Source of the DNA: Lentzea waywayandensis
GTDB taxonomy: Bacteria > Actinomycetota > Actinomycetes > Mycobacteriales > Pseudonocardiaceae
Assembly (NCBI RefSeq): GCF_900115955.1
Contig: NZ_FOYL01000009.1
Location: 310,001 to 374,000 of the forward strand
Direction: 5' to 3'
DNA: 64,000 nucleotides
Shown here: piece by piece, positions 50,601 through 56,771 of the stretch
How positions within the stretch are numbered: position 1 is the first letter of the stretch
Layout: each line of letters opens with the position of its first letter
The notes under the pieces: generated by a model
Told to the model about the DNA's origin: nothing
Database searches by the model: none
The model's input: the letters and a program-made list of their open reading frames with translations, nothing else
Translations under genes and position numbers: made by a program

Positions 50601-51152
50601 AGCCTCCGCGACGAGGGTGAGCTGGCCTTCCAGCACCACTCCGCGCGCACCGCCCGCGACCGCCGCGGCAGCCGTGTCGGGGCCGATCGAGCCGGCCACC
50701 CAGACCGGTAGATCGGTCAAGGCGAGCACCTGCTGGAGCAACACGAACGCGGGCGAACCACCCACTCGGCCGCCTGCTTCAGCACCCTTGGCGATCAAGC
50801 CCGTAGCTCCGAACTCGATCGCCGCAGCGGCTTCCGCCACCGAGGTGACCACCGCGAGAAGACGGCGTTCACCCAGCTCAGCAAGGTTCGGCGAATAGCG
50901 GACAAGATCGACTACGACGGTGTCCACGGCTTCTGGCAGCGGCACCGTCAGCGGTCCGTGCAGTCTCACCCCGAACGCGCGCGGGTGACGCGCGGCCACG
51001 CGGGCGAGGTCGGCGGCGGCGTCCGGCCCGAGGTCGAGCACGCCGAGGCCACCCGCTCGTTCGGCCGCGACCACGAGGGCCGGGTTGGGGGTGCTGAACG
51101 GACTCAGACACAGCACCCGTTCTCGATCCGACAGCATGTTCACTGTGCTCAC
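44643..51152 (-). CDS. Iterative type I synthase with duplicated PfaD-like barrels: NMO-NMO-KS-AT-ACP-ACP-KR
   Basis: A 2169-residue multidomain enzyme. Residues about 10-190 and 265-510 are two nitronate-monooxygenase (PfaD/enoyl-reductase-like) barrels, each with a GxE(A/C)GG motif (GAEAGGRVGG near 122, GSECGGHTGP near 406). The KS lies at about 612-1040 (Cys in TVDAACASSLAAL, EAHGTGTVVGD, SQIGHTKCAAG). The AT lies at about 1135-1420 (FLYPGQGSQRPG, Ser in GGHSYGELVAL). Two ACPs near 1585 and 1667 share LSIDSIKR, the wording of PUFA-synthase carrier domains. The KR lies at about 1900-2165 (LTGGARGITALA, Ser in LFGSVSGVFG, Tyr in QADYSAAND). Together with the next gene this gives a complete beta-keto processing set (KR, DH, ER). 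The start is GTG at 51152 in a GTG-rich stretch; GTG 51143 or ATG 51137 are alternatives. Confidence 0.9.
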   Translation of the reverse strand: MSTVNMLSDRERVLCLSPFSTPNPALVVAAERAGGLGVLDLGPDAAADLARVAARHPRAFGVRLHGPLTVPLPEAVDTVVVDLVRYSPNLAELGERRLLAVVTSVAEAAAAIEFGATGLIAKGAEAGGRVGGSPAFVLLQQVLALTDLPVWVAGSIGPDTAAAAVAGGARGVVLEGQLTLVAEARKHISGEIVNAVRMMDGADTVVNRGLRVHVRQNTLEIGQEGSLADFYRTSFGTVGGVVGAIARGIRDNLTLAGEYRSIRSGGPFCDRVPGLRYPIAQGPMTRVSDQPAFAAAVAEGGALPFLALALMEGPAVRTLLEHTAEKLGDRPWGVGLLGFAPPELRARQMEAVLAVRPKYAIVAGGTPTQARELEDAGIEAFLHVPSPALLRRFLDEGARKFVFEGSECGGHTGPRTSFTLWQQQIDVLRGREKDVVALFAGGIHDARSAAMISAMTAPIAARGAAIGVLVGTAYLFTEEAVSHGAIRPVFQQVALECEDTALLETSPGHAVRCAQTSYVDTFEQARAELTGLSKQESWEKLEQLNLGRLRLASRGLVRDDGVLKEVGDDEQRREGMFMIGQVATLRSERTTIAQLHEDIVSGIVPETGSESVESAPLDVAIVGMAAIMPGARDVTEFWANVLAGTDSITEIPPDRWSPERYGSPFRWGGFLPRTAFDPLAYGIPPASLTSIEPAQLLALEVAAKALADAGYQTRVFDRERTSVIFGAEAGADLANAYTVRTALPALGINGLDDHLPKLTEDSFPGVLGNVIAGRVANRLDLGGANYTVDAACASSLAALDVACKELIGGTSDMVLCGAVDLHNSAHDYQMFASVKALSAKGRCATFDSAADGIALGEGVAAVVLKRLADAERDGDRVYAVIKGIGASSDGRSLGLTAPRPEGQQRALRRAYASAGLPVTDVGLVEAHGTGTVVGDRTELASLTEMFSGVEPGTCTIGSVKSQIGHTKCAAGLAGVIKAALSVHTGLRPGTLHVKQPNAFWDAQTSPFAFGHRTWASKNRVAGVSAFGFGGTNFHTVIAGYTGADEPRHGLKAWPAELFLIRGDDQAAAQREAARLAALVDVRTPLRSLAAACGEGTVQAAFVVSDHEGLRKALADVEAWRESGVVSLRSGERPQVAFLYPGQGSQRPGMLLDLVTAFPRLQDFLDARYERVMYPPAALTAEDVSRQRAEITDTRNAQPTLGIAGLMVTSLLDSVGVRPDLAGGHSYGELVALSAAGAFGAAELLELSAARAEAMLDAVGEDPGTMAAVTAAVAEVEALLPSDVVVANHNAPDQVVISGPAEAVHNAVEVLKSAGLTVKNIPVAAAFHSPLMAGARDRFAARLAAISLGETRFPVWSNVSAAPHTDVRDGLSEQLAGRVRFVDQIESMYAAGARIFVEAGPGGVLTSLVGKTLGDRPHQALRCDDHVTFLRTVAALAVAGVEVDTAPLFEDRAEPATVVPPRPGWYVDGGLVRDANGDALPGGLRPATEFPTLRVGSGLGRDEIIEKFLDGMRDAVSAQRDVLLSYLGTEPAAVPAPRQVIDQPVVAVPQPQAKPQEDVATVVLRTISARTGYPVEMLQPGLDLEADLSIDSIKRTEIVGELVSELGASGSVDELAQLKTIDGIVGWFGSAAPVTAATKDVRAVVLQTISTRTGYPVEMLQPGLDLEADLSIDSIKRAEIVGELAQELGATGEVDELAQLKTIDGIVAWFGEAPALPAPAPVLALPVSGGKLVRLVPQVVAAEPAEPADLTGRTVLIIDDNGIGLELADLLERHTARPRIEPVFPDDLTGIDVVIRLQARLPEAFSEVKQCVTNGVALVVVTTGGGTFGFDHTPDELPADIGLHGLIRTAALEYPDLVVRSVDVNPKESHRDIATALLAEIGPGPAVVGYQAGRRQVIEAIPGDLEAGTLDLDADSVVLLTGGARGITALAAIELAERTGCHIELIGRTPIAAEDHRLSHATTEPELVKALFELGEKDNVPAKARRVLAEREVRQTMERLRAKASSVRYHECDVTDAEAVGQVIDDVKARFGRIDGVIHGAGVLDDKLIEAKTQESFDRVWATKVNGAKAFGDGFLVLFGSVSGVFGNRGQADYSAANDALDRMARFWGAQRRVVAVDWGPWAGAGMAVGLADEYGRRGIPLIEPKQGVDALLNEIANGQDVQVVYRWEA
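46029..46475 (-). repeat. Tandem ACP-coding repeat (two units of about 205 bases)
   Basis: Two consecutive carrier domains (about 46269-46475 and 46029-46230) are almost the same protein: TGYPVEMLQPGLDLEADLSI and DELAQLKTIDGIV occur in both. The nucleotide sequence is also close. Tandem, near-identical ACPs are a hallmark of PUFA synthases, where copy number influences yield. Confidence 0.88.
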
Positions 51153-51347
51153 TTCCTCACCCTGCAGGGGTGGGGAGAAAGGAATTCAGCTAGGGTTACT
51201 ACCGACCGGTACGGTTACAGCGCGCTCACCGTACGCACAAACCCGAGGCGCCGTCGAGAGGGTGGTGAAACTTTCTCACATACGTAACCTGACGAATGGC
51301 CCCGGATGGCGGGGCGTCTTACTCCAGTTCGCGGATGGCGCGATGTG

Positions 51348-52172
51348 CTATGGCAGGCCGAGCACCTCCGTGATGTCCGCCCGCACAGACACCGCCCGTT
51401 CACCAAGATCAGCAGGCACCTCGTCGTGGTCGGTGTTGATCCGTACCAACCGAGCGCTTGGCAGGCCGCGGACCAGCGATTCCACCGGCCGGCGAATGAC
51501 CGTGGGCGTGCTGAACCCGGCGCCGATCTCGATCACGAGCACACTGTGTTTTGAACGAGCAACCAGTACAGGAAGGGTGTCCCCCAGAGGGAGGCGCCAG
51601 GGCGCCGCGTCCCCGCAGGCGCGTAGTGGTCGGGCACGTACTCCGGCCCCTTGTGCACGTTCAGGAACACCTCTCCCCGCAACGCGGACATGACGGCACC
51701 GTGCCGGACTCCCCCGTCAAGACGTCGTAGGTGGCCAGTGCGGCCTCCACGATCGGCCTGCTGGGCCATGTTTCCCGCGTGCACGGCGTCTCGCACTGGT
51801 AGCGGCCGTAGTCGCCCTGCGGCGTCCACACCCGGTCCTCCGCGAAACCGTTGCGGGCGAACAGCCCGTCCACATTGGACGTCAGTACGAAGTGGTCACG
51901 GGTACCGACCAGTTCCCGCAGCCGCGTGTAACAGGGTTCGGTCCTTCACCGAACCGGATGTCGTTGACGTGCACAGACCAGTAACCCCACAGCAATCTGG
52001 GCGGCAGCGGCAGCCCGATCAGCTGGTACCTCGCCGACAGACCTTTCTCGTGCAGCACCGGGAACAGCTCGGCGAACCGTTCGGTGTCCGAGTAGTCGTA
52101 GCCCGCCGCCAGTCCCGCCCCTGCCGCGACGAGTACACGATCGGCCTCGTCCAGCCACCGTTCCAGCGTCAC
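51348..52172 (-). pseudogene. Sir2-family deacylase / ADP-ribosyltransferase-like pseudogene
   Basis: Several minus-strand frames read as one Sir2-type protein. From GTG 52172: VLVAAGAGLAAGYDYSD (NAD-binding GAG motif), YQLIGLPLPPRLLWGYWSVH, then a one-base shift near 51927 after FGEGPNPV. Next frame: FVLTSNVDGLFARNGFAEDR (TxNxDxL motif) and YGRYQCETPC, then CPRCG. Next frame: GEVFLNVHKGPEYVP. Last frame: LVIEIGAGFSTPTVIRRPVE to the end at 51348. At least three shifts (about 51927, 51670 and 51540) prevent one product. The first part overlaps the macrodomain gene stop (GTGA), so the two were once an operon. Intact relatives pair with Zn-type macrodomains in ADP-ribosylation signalling (SirTM). 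Confidence 0.8.
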
Positions 52173-52639
52173 GACAACTCCCGGTAGACAGCCTCGTCCT
52201 CACCTCTGAACACCACGCGGACGCAGGCGTGCATCGGCTGGAAGCAGCCGAGCAGGGCATCGTTGGCGGCGTTGACGATCGCGTCGGCCCTGAGCCGGGT
52301 GATGTCGCCCCGCCACACCGCGATCGGCGCCGGCAGTGTCAGGGCGTTCGCGAGCGGCCGCTGCTGACGTTCGCCGCCGAGCAGCGCGTCGAGCACGGCG
52401 ACGAGCTCGGGGTCCAGCGGCGCGGGTTCGCGGACGGTCAGCACCGCGCGCAGCATGCGGCGCCGGTCCCCCGCCTCGCGCGGCAGCCGGAACCGGCCGA
52501 CCCACGGGTCGTCGCCGAGCATCCGCAGGGCGAGACTCGTCAGCAGTTCGAGTTCGCCGGCGGGCGCGGGCGCACTGAGCGGGCGGAAGGGCTCGTCCAG
52601 TGCGACCGCGTGCCGGTAGTCGGGCAGGGTCGTGAGCAC
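52169..52639 (-). pseudogene. Zn-macrodomain-like ADP-ribose hydrolase gene with internal deletion
   Basis: A 156-residue open frame (GTG at 52639). The N-terminal helical part (DYRHAVALDEPFRPLSAP, LELLTSLALRMLGDDP) and the entry IAVWRGDITRLRADAIVNAANDALLGCFQPMHACV match the macrodomain family that binds zinc and removes ADP-ribose (the Cys and His in GCFQPMHAC are the zinc-side residues). It then jumps straight to RVVFRGEDEAVYRELS, the family's last segment. About 90-110 residues, including the ADP-ribose phosphate loop, are missing. The frame is retained, so a short protein may be made but cannot be a working hydrolase. It overlaps the Sir2 pseudogene by GTGA. Confidence 0.72.
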
Positions 52640-52640
52640 G

Positions 52641-53393
52641 TCAGAACAACCCGTTGGTGTGCGGCAGGGCGGCCGGGATCGGCGCGATGACATCCCAGTG
52701 CTCGACGATCCTGCCGTCCTGCACGCGGAACAGGTCCCAGTACGCGACCGGCTCGCCGAACTCGCCTTCCGACTGGAGCAGAACGAGATCGCCCTCCGCC
52801 ACGACCTGGTGCACCGTCTTGTAGACGAGGTTGCGGCCCTCCCCCGCCCACTTCGCCGCGGCCGCCCCGAACCCGTCGAGCCCGTCCGCGGCCTCCGGGT
52901 TGTGCTGGAGGTAGGTCTCGGTGGAGATGTAGTCGGTCAGCACCGAGTAGTCGGCGTCCTGCAGGATCCGCTGGGCGAACTCCTGGACCAGCTCGCGACT
53001 GCGTTCGGTGCCTTCGGCGGCGGGCAGGGCGGCACCGTCCGTCTGGGACCGTCCACTCGCGGTGTTCCCGACCACGGGCGTGAGCGCGTCCCAGTGTTCG
53101 GCCAGCTTGCCGTCCCGCACGCGGAACAGGTCGAACGCGACCAGCGGCTCCGGCCCGAAACCGTGGTAGACGCCGTGCAGGGCAACGAGATCGCCGTCCG
53201 CGATCACGCGCGCCAGTTCGTAGCGGAAGCCTTCCGGCAGGTTCGCGACGAGCCCGCGCAACGCCTCGGGTCCGTCCGCGATGAGCGAGCTGTGCTGGCG
53301 GTAGTCCGCGGCCACCCACCGGTCCACAGCGGACGGGTCCTTGTCGCCGAACAGTTCGCCTGCGGCCTTGAGCACGAGTTCCTTGTTGTCCAT
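52641..53393 (-). CDS. Tandem SnoaL/NTF2-like domain protein
   Basis: A 250-residue protein made of two SnoaL-type domains: residues about 1-112 (WVAADYRQHSSLIADGPEALRG ... FDLFRVRDGKLAEHWDALTP) and 128-245 (YISTETYLQHNPEAADGLDGF ... WDLFRVQDGRIVEHWDVIAP). The repeats keep the xYxQHxxxxxDG and DLFRVxDGxxxEHWD signatures of SnoaL-like aldol condensing or isomerase proteins. No signal peptide. It diverges from the AraC-type gene by 55 bases and sits one base ahead of the damaged macrodomain gene, so transcription may continue into that pseudogene. Confidence 0.87.
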   Translation of the reverse strand: MDNKELVLKAAGELFGDKDPSAVDRWVAADYRQHSSLIADGPEALRGLVANLPEGFRYELARVIADGDLVALHGVYHGFGPEPLVAFDLFRVRDGKLAEHWDALTPVVGNTASGRSQTDGAALPAAEGTERSRELVQEFAQRILQDADYSVLTDYISTETYLQHNPEAADGLDGFGAAAAKWAGEGRNLVYKTVHQVVAEGDLVLLQSEGEFGEPVAYWDLFRVQDGRIVEHWDVIAPIPAALPHTNGLF

Positions 53394-53448
53394 GGCTCAC
53401 ACAGTGCTCCAACGGCCGCGTCCGAACGAGGTAGGATCACGCCTCACC

Positions 53449-54267
53449 ATGGTCAGAAGTGGACAGGTCGCGCAGTTCGGCTTCAGCAACCCCGACCGCG
53501 GGCAGCTGGGCCTGGAAGCGCTCGACCTCGGCGTGCTCCGCCGCAGGCTCACCGAGGACACGCTGACGAAGGTGCACCGCACCGACTTCCACCAGCTGTT
53601 CCTGTTCACCGCGGGCACCGGCACCACCATGGTCGATTTCGTGGACCACCCGTGCTCGCCCGGCACGCTCCTGCACGTCAGCCCCGGCCGCGTGCTCCGC
53701 CTGCCGACGGGCGCGGCGGAAGCGTTCATGGTGCTTTTCACCCCGGCGTTCCCACCTCTGGCGCTCAGCCCGTTCGGACCGGTGCGGCACCTGGTCCCCA
53801 AGGCGGAACTGGCGGTCTTCAGCCGCGCCGTGCAGGAACTCAGGCAGGAGTACCGCCGCAACCTGCTCACCAACGAACCGGTCGACCTGCTCCGCCAGTT
53901 GCTCGGCGCGTTGCTGCTGCGCGTGGCCCGCCTGCCCGGTTCCGTTGCGGGGCAGGGCGACGCTCGGTTCGAACGCTTCCAGCAGGAGTTGGAACGCTCG
54001 TTCGCGTCCACGCGCAACGCCGCCGAGTACGCGGCCCGCATCGGCTACTCGACGCGCAGCCTCAACCGCATCTGCCTGGCCGCGACGGGCCGGTCCGCGA
54101 AGGCGTTGATCGACGCCCGCGTGACACTGGAGGCCAAACGGCTGCTGGTGCACACCGATCTGTCGTCGGCGGCGATCGGGCACCGGCTCGGGTTCAGCGA
54201 GGCCACGAACTTCACGAAGTTCTTCGCCCGCGAGACGGGTGTGTCACCCGGCGCGTTCCGCGAGTAG
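53449..54267 (+). CDS. AraC family transcriptional regulator
   Basis: A 272-residue regulator. The N-terminal cupin-like sensor (HQLFLFTAGTGTTMVDFVDHP, LLHVSPGRVLRLP) is followed by two HTH motifs in the C-terminal 100 residues: NAAEYAARIGYSTRSLNRICLA and SSAAIGHRLGFSEATNFTKFF. The ending ETGVSPGAFRE is typical. The ATG at 53449 was preferred because the 36 in-frame residues upstream are not AraC-like and overlap the divergent gene. It probably controls the divergent double-SnoaL gene. Its 3' end overlaps the phosphotransferase pseudogene by 24 bases. Confidence 0.9.
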   Translation: MVRSGQVAQFGFSNPDRGQLGLEALDLGVLRRRLTEDTLTKVHRTDFHQLFLFTAGTGTTMVDFVDHPCSPGTLLHVSPGRVLRLPTGAAEAFMVLFTPAFPPLALSPFGPVRHLVPKAELAVFSRAVQELRQEYRRNLLTNEPVDLLRQLLGALLLRVARLPGSVAGQGDARFERFQQELERSFASTRNAAEYAARIGYSTRSLNRICLAATGRSAKALIDARVTLEAKRLLVHTDLSSAAIGHRLGFSEATNFTKFFARETGVSPGAFRE

Positions 54268-54874
54268 CTGACCGAGGGCGGGGCGGGCGATACCGGCGAC
54301 GAACGGGTTGCTGTCGCCTCGGCGGGCGAGGGCGAGCACCGAGAGTTCCATCGCCCAGCCTCGCGCGCACACCCAGGTGGCGTCGTCGAACTCGGTGAGC
54401 TCGCGCCGGAACTGCCTGCTGCCTCGTTCGTCGAGGAACAGCCACGCGGTCATGAGGTCGCCCGCCGGATCACCGGCGGCAGCGCAGCCCCAGTCGATCA
54501 CGCCGGTCAGCTCGCCATCGACGAACAGCAGGTTTCCCCGGTGGAGGTCGGCGTGCACCCAGCGGAGCGGCCGGTGCCGGCGCGGGGCGCTGACCGCGTC
54601 CTCCCAGATGGCGGTGAGCCGCGGGTCGCCGCCGAGCTTCGCGATCGCCCAGCGCACACCCGTGTCGCTGACGGAGATGTCGTGGCGGCCGCGGTAGGTG
54701 GTCCACGGTTCGCCCGTGGTGTCGACCTTCTGCAACGCCAGGAGCACCTCGGCCAGACGTGCCCCGGTGTGCGCTGTGGCTCAACTCGGTGAGTTCGAGG
54801 CCGTGCCAGCGCGGGAACTGACTGCGGATCAGCCCGTCCACAAGGGACACGTCGATCCGCGTCAGTCGTCCCAC
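54244..54874 (-). pseudogene. Aminoglycoside phosphotransferase (APH) family pseudogene, internal deletion
   Basis: A decayed paralogue of the intact gene next door. The N-terminus (DVSLVDGLIRSQFPRWHGL and LTELSHSAH) matches the start of the intact copy. A junction near 54770 then jumps, with a frame change, to GARLAEVLLALQKVDTTGEPW, the middle of the family. The C-terminal part is well kept: Brenner motif WVHADLHRGNLLF, metal motif GVIDWG and AGDLMTAWLFLDERG. About 85-95 residues of the N-terminal nucleotide lobe are lost, so no working kinase is expected. Confidence 0.8.
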
Positions 54875-55734
54875 CCCGGGCAGAGCTGGTCGAGGGTGCG
54901 GCTCGCGATACCGGCGAGGAACTTGTTGGTGTCGCGGTAGTACGGGAGCGCGAGGACGGCGAGGTGCAACGCCCAGCCCTTCGCACGCGTCCAGATGGCG
55001 TCGTCGAACTCGGCGAGTTCGCGCCGGAACTGCTTGCGACCACGTTCGTCCAGGTAGAGCCAGGCCGTCATGAGGTCCGCCGCCGGATCACCGACGCCCG
55101 CGCTGCCCCAGTCGATCACGCCGGTCAGCTCGCCGTCGCGGAAGAGCAGGTTGCCGACGTGCAGGTCGGCGTGCAGCCAGCGGCCGGGCCGGTCCCAGCT
55201 CGGGGCGTTCAGCGCGTCCTCCCAGATGGTGACGAGCCTTGGATCGCCGCCGACCTGCGCGATGCAGGTGCGGACGGGGTCGTCGTGGTCGGAACCGTCC
55301 ACCAGGCCGCGACCGGTGGTCCACGGTCGTCCGGTCGCGTCGATCTCGTGCAGTGCGCGAATGAAGGCCGCGAGCCGTGACGGGGTGTCCTCGCCGACGT
55401 CCTCGATCGAGGCGGTCTCGCCGTCGAGCCAGCGCACCACCGACCACTGGTACGGGTAGCTCTCCGCCGGTTCGCCCAGCGCGACCGGTTCCGGCACCGC
55501 GACCGGCACGTGCGGCGCGACCAGCGGAACGATGTCGGCTTCCTTGCCCGCCGCGTCCTTGGCCCACTCGCGGCGCGGCAACCGCACCGCCAGGTCGTCG
55601 CCCAGCCGGTACAGGGCGTTGCTGGTGCCGCCGTGGGCGACCTCGCGGATCGGCAACCCGTGCCAGCGCGGGAACTGCGTGCGGACCAGTTCATCCACAA
55701 GGGACACGTCCGTGGCGGTCTCGCCGTCGAGCAT
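54862..55734 (-). CDS. Aminoglycoside phosphotransferase (APH) family kinase
   Basis: A 290-residue protein kinase-like fold phosphotransferase. A nucleotide lobe (EVAHGGTSNALYRLGDDLAVRLPRR, with Arg/Lys of the AVRLPR strand in the ATP site) is followed by the catalytic loop LHADLHVGNLLF (HxDxxxxN) and the metal Asp in GVIDWGSAG. The family phosphorylates aminoglycosides, macrolides, homoserine or other small molecules; resistance cannot be assumed. The ATG at 55734 has GGGGAG 7 bases upstream. It is followed by its own deleted paralogue, evidence of tandem duplication. Confidence 0.9.
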   Translation of the reverse strand: MLDGETATDVSLVDELVRTQFPRWHGLPIREVAHGGTSNALYRLGDDLAVRLPRREWAKDAAGKEADIVPLVAPHVPVAVPEPVALGEPAESYPYQWSVVRWLDGETASIEDVGEDTPSRLAAFIRALHEIDATGRPWTTGRGLVDGSDHDDPVRTCIAQVGGDPRLVTIWEDALNAPSWDRPGRWLHADLHVGNLLFRDGELTGVIDWGSAGVGDPAADLMTAWLYLDERGRKQFRRELAEFDDAIWTRAKGWALHLAVLALPYYRDTNKFLAGIASRTLDQLCPGWDD

Positions 55735-55799
55735 CGATCAACTCCCCCAGTGGCCCGGCGCCCCATGCAACACCGAGCCACTGGCAGGAGCAACTCGTT

Positions 55800-56771
55800 T
55801 TAGTGCCGGAAGCAGAGGGTTCCCCACTGGAACCCGGCACCGATCGCGGACATCACGAACACGTCGCCCTTGCGGAGCTCCCCGAACCGGGAGTGCAGCG
55901 CGGTGAACACCCCCGCCGACCCGGTGTTGCCGAGCCGGTCGAGCGTCACCGGTGCCTTGGCGGCCGGGACGCCGAGCTTCTCGAGCGCGGCGTTGATGAT
56001 GTTCGCGTTGGCCTGGTGCAGGAAGAAGTGGTCGATCCGCTCGATCGGCACCCCCGCCTTCCCCGCCGCGGTGAGGATGCTGTCGGGCAGCCACCTCGTC
56101 GCGGTGTCCCAGACCGCCCTGCCGTTCATGGCGAGGAAGTGTTCCCGTCGCGCGACGGTCGTCTCGGTCGTGGGCAGCCGGGAGCCGCCGGCCTTGATCT
56201 GCACGTCGTAGGACAGTTCGGAGCCGAAGTCCCACGACAGCAGGCCGCTGTCGCCGTCGCCGCGGTGCAGCACCGCCGCCGCGGCCGCGTCACCGAAGAA
56301 GATGCGGCTGGTGCGTTCGCGCGGGTCCGTCACGCGGCTGGCGCAGTCAGCCGCGATCACGAGCACCGTGCGGGCGGCCGAGGACTGGAGCAGGTGTGCC
56401 GCGAGCAGCAACGCCTGCACGCCGTTCGCGCACGCGGCCTGCGTGATGTCGAGCGTCAACGCCCGGTGCGCCCCCAGTGCCTCCTTGACGATCAGCGCCG
56501 TGGACGGCAGCGGCTGGTCCCAGGTGTAGGTGGCGACGATGATCACGTCCAGGTCCCGGACGGTCGTCTCGGAACTCGCGAGCGCGTCCTTCGCCGCGGC
56601 GACGCACATGTCCGAGACGGCGCGGTCCGGTGCGAGCCAGCGCCGTTCGCGGATCCCCGTCCGGCTGGTGATCCACTCGTCGGAGGTGTCGACCATGCGC
56701 GCCAGGTCGTCGTTGGTGACGATCCGTTCGGGCAGGTGGACACCGGTCCCCTTCAACGCCACCGGAATCAC
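55800..56771 (-). CDS. KASIII (FabH-like) 3-oxoacyl-ACP synthase
   Basis: A 323-residue thiolase-fold enzyme like FabH. The catalytic triad is Cys in DITQAACANGVQAL (about residue 110), His in HFFLHQANANII and Asn in LGNTGSAGVF. The opening GTGVHLPERIVTNDDLARMVDTSDEW is family-typical. KASIII enzymes condense an acyl-CoA with malonyl-ACP, and biosynthetic homologues also transfer acyl groups to alcohols or amines. GTG at 56771 overlaps the GNAT-ThiF stop (GTGA), so it is translationally coupled and probably supplies or transfers an acyl group in that pathway. It lies near the modular PKS but on the opposite strand. Confidence 0.9.
   Translation of the reverse strand: MIPVALKGTGVHLPERIVTNDDLARMVDTSDEWITSRTGIRERRWLAPDRAVSDMCVAAAKDALASSETTVRDLDVIIVATYTWDQPLPSTALIVKEALGAHRALTLDITQAACANGVQALLLAAHLLQSSAARTVLVIAADCASRVTDPRERTSRIFFGDAAAAAVLHRGDGDSGLLSWDFGSELSYDVQIKAGGSRLPTTETTVARREHFLAMNGRAVWDTATRWLPDSILTAAGKAGVPIERIDHFFLHQANANIINAALEKLGVPAAKAPVTLDRLGNTGSAGVFTALHSRFGELRKGDVFVMSAIGAGFQWGTLCFRH

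Noticed and set aside
51160..51240. Imperfect palindromes around ACCGGT upstream of the large synthase
   Set aside because: The core is only 6 bp, a common chance palindrome at this GC content, and the flanks do not extend the symmetry.
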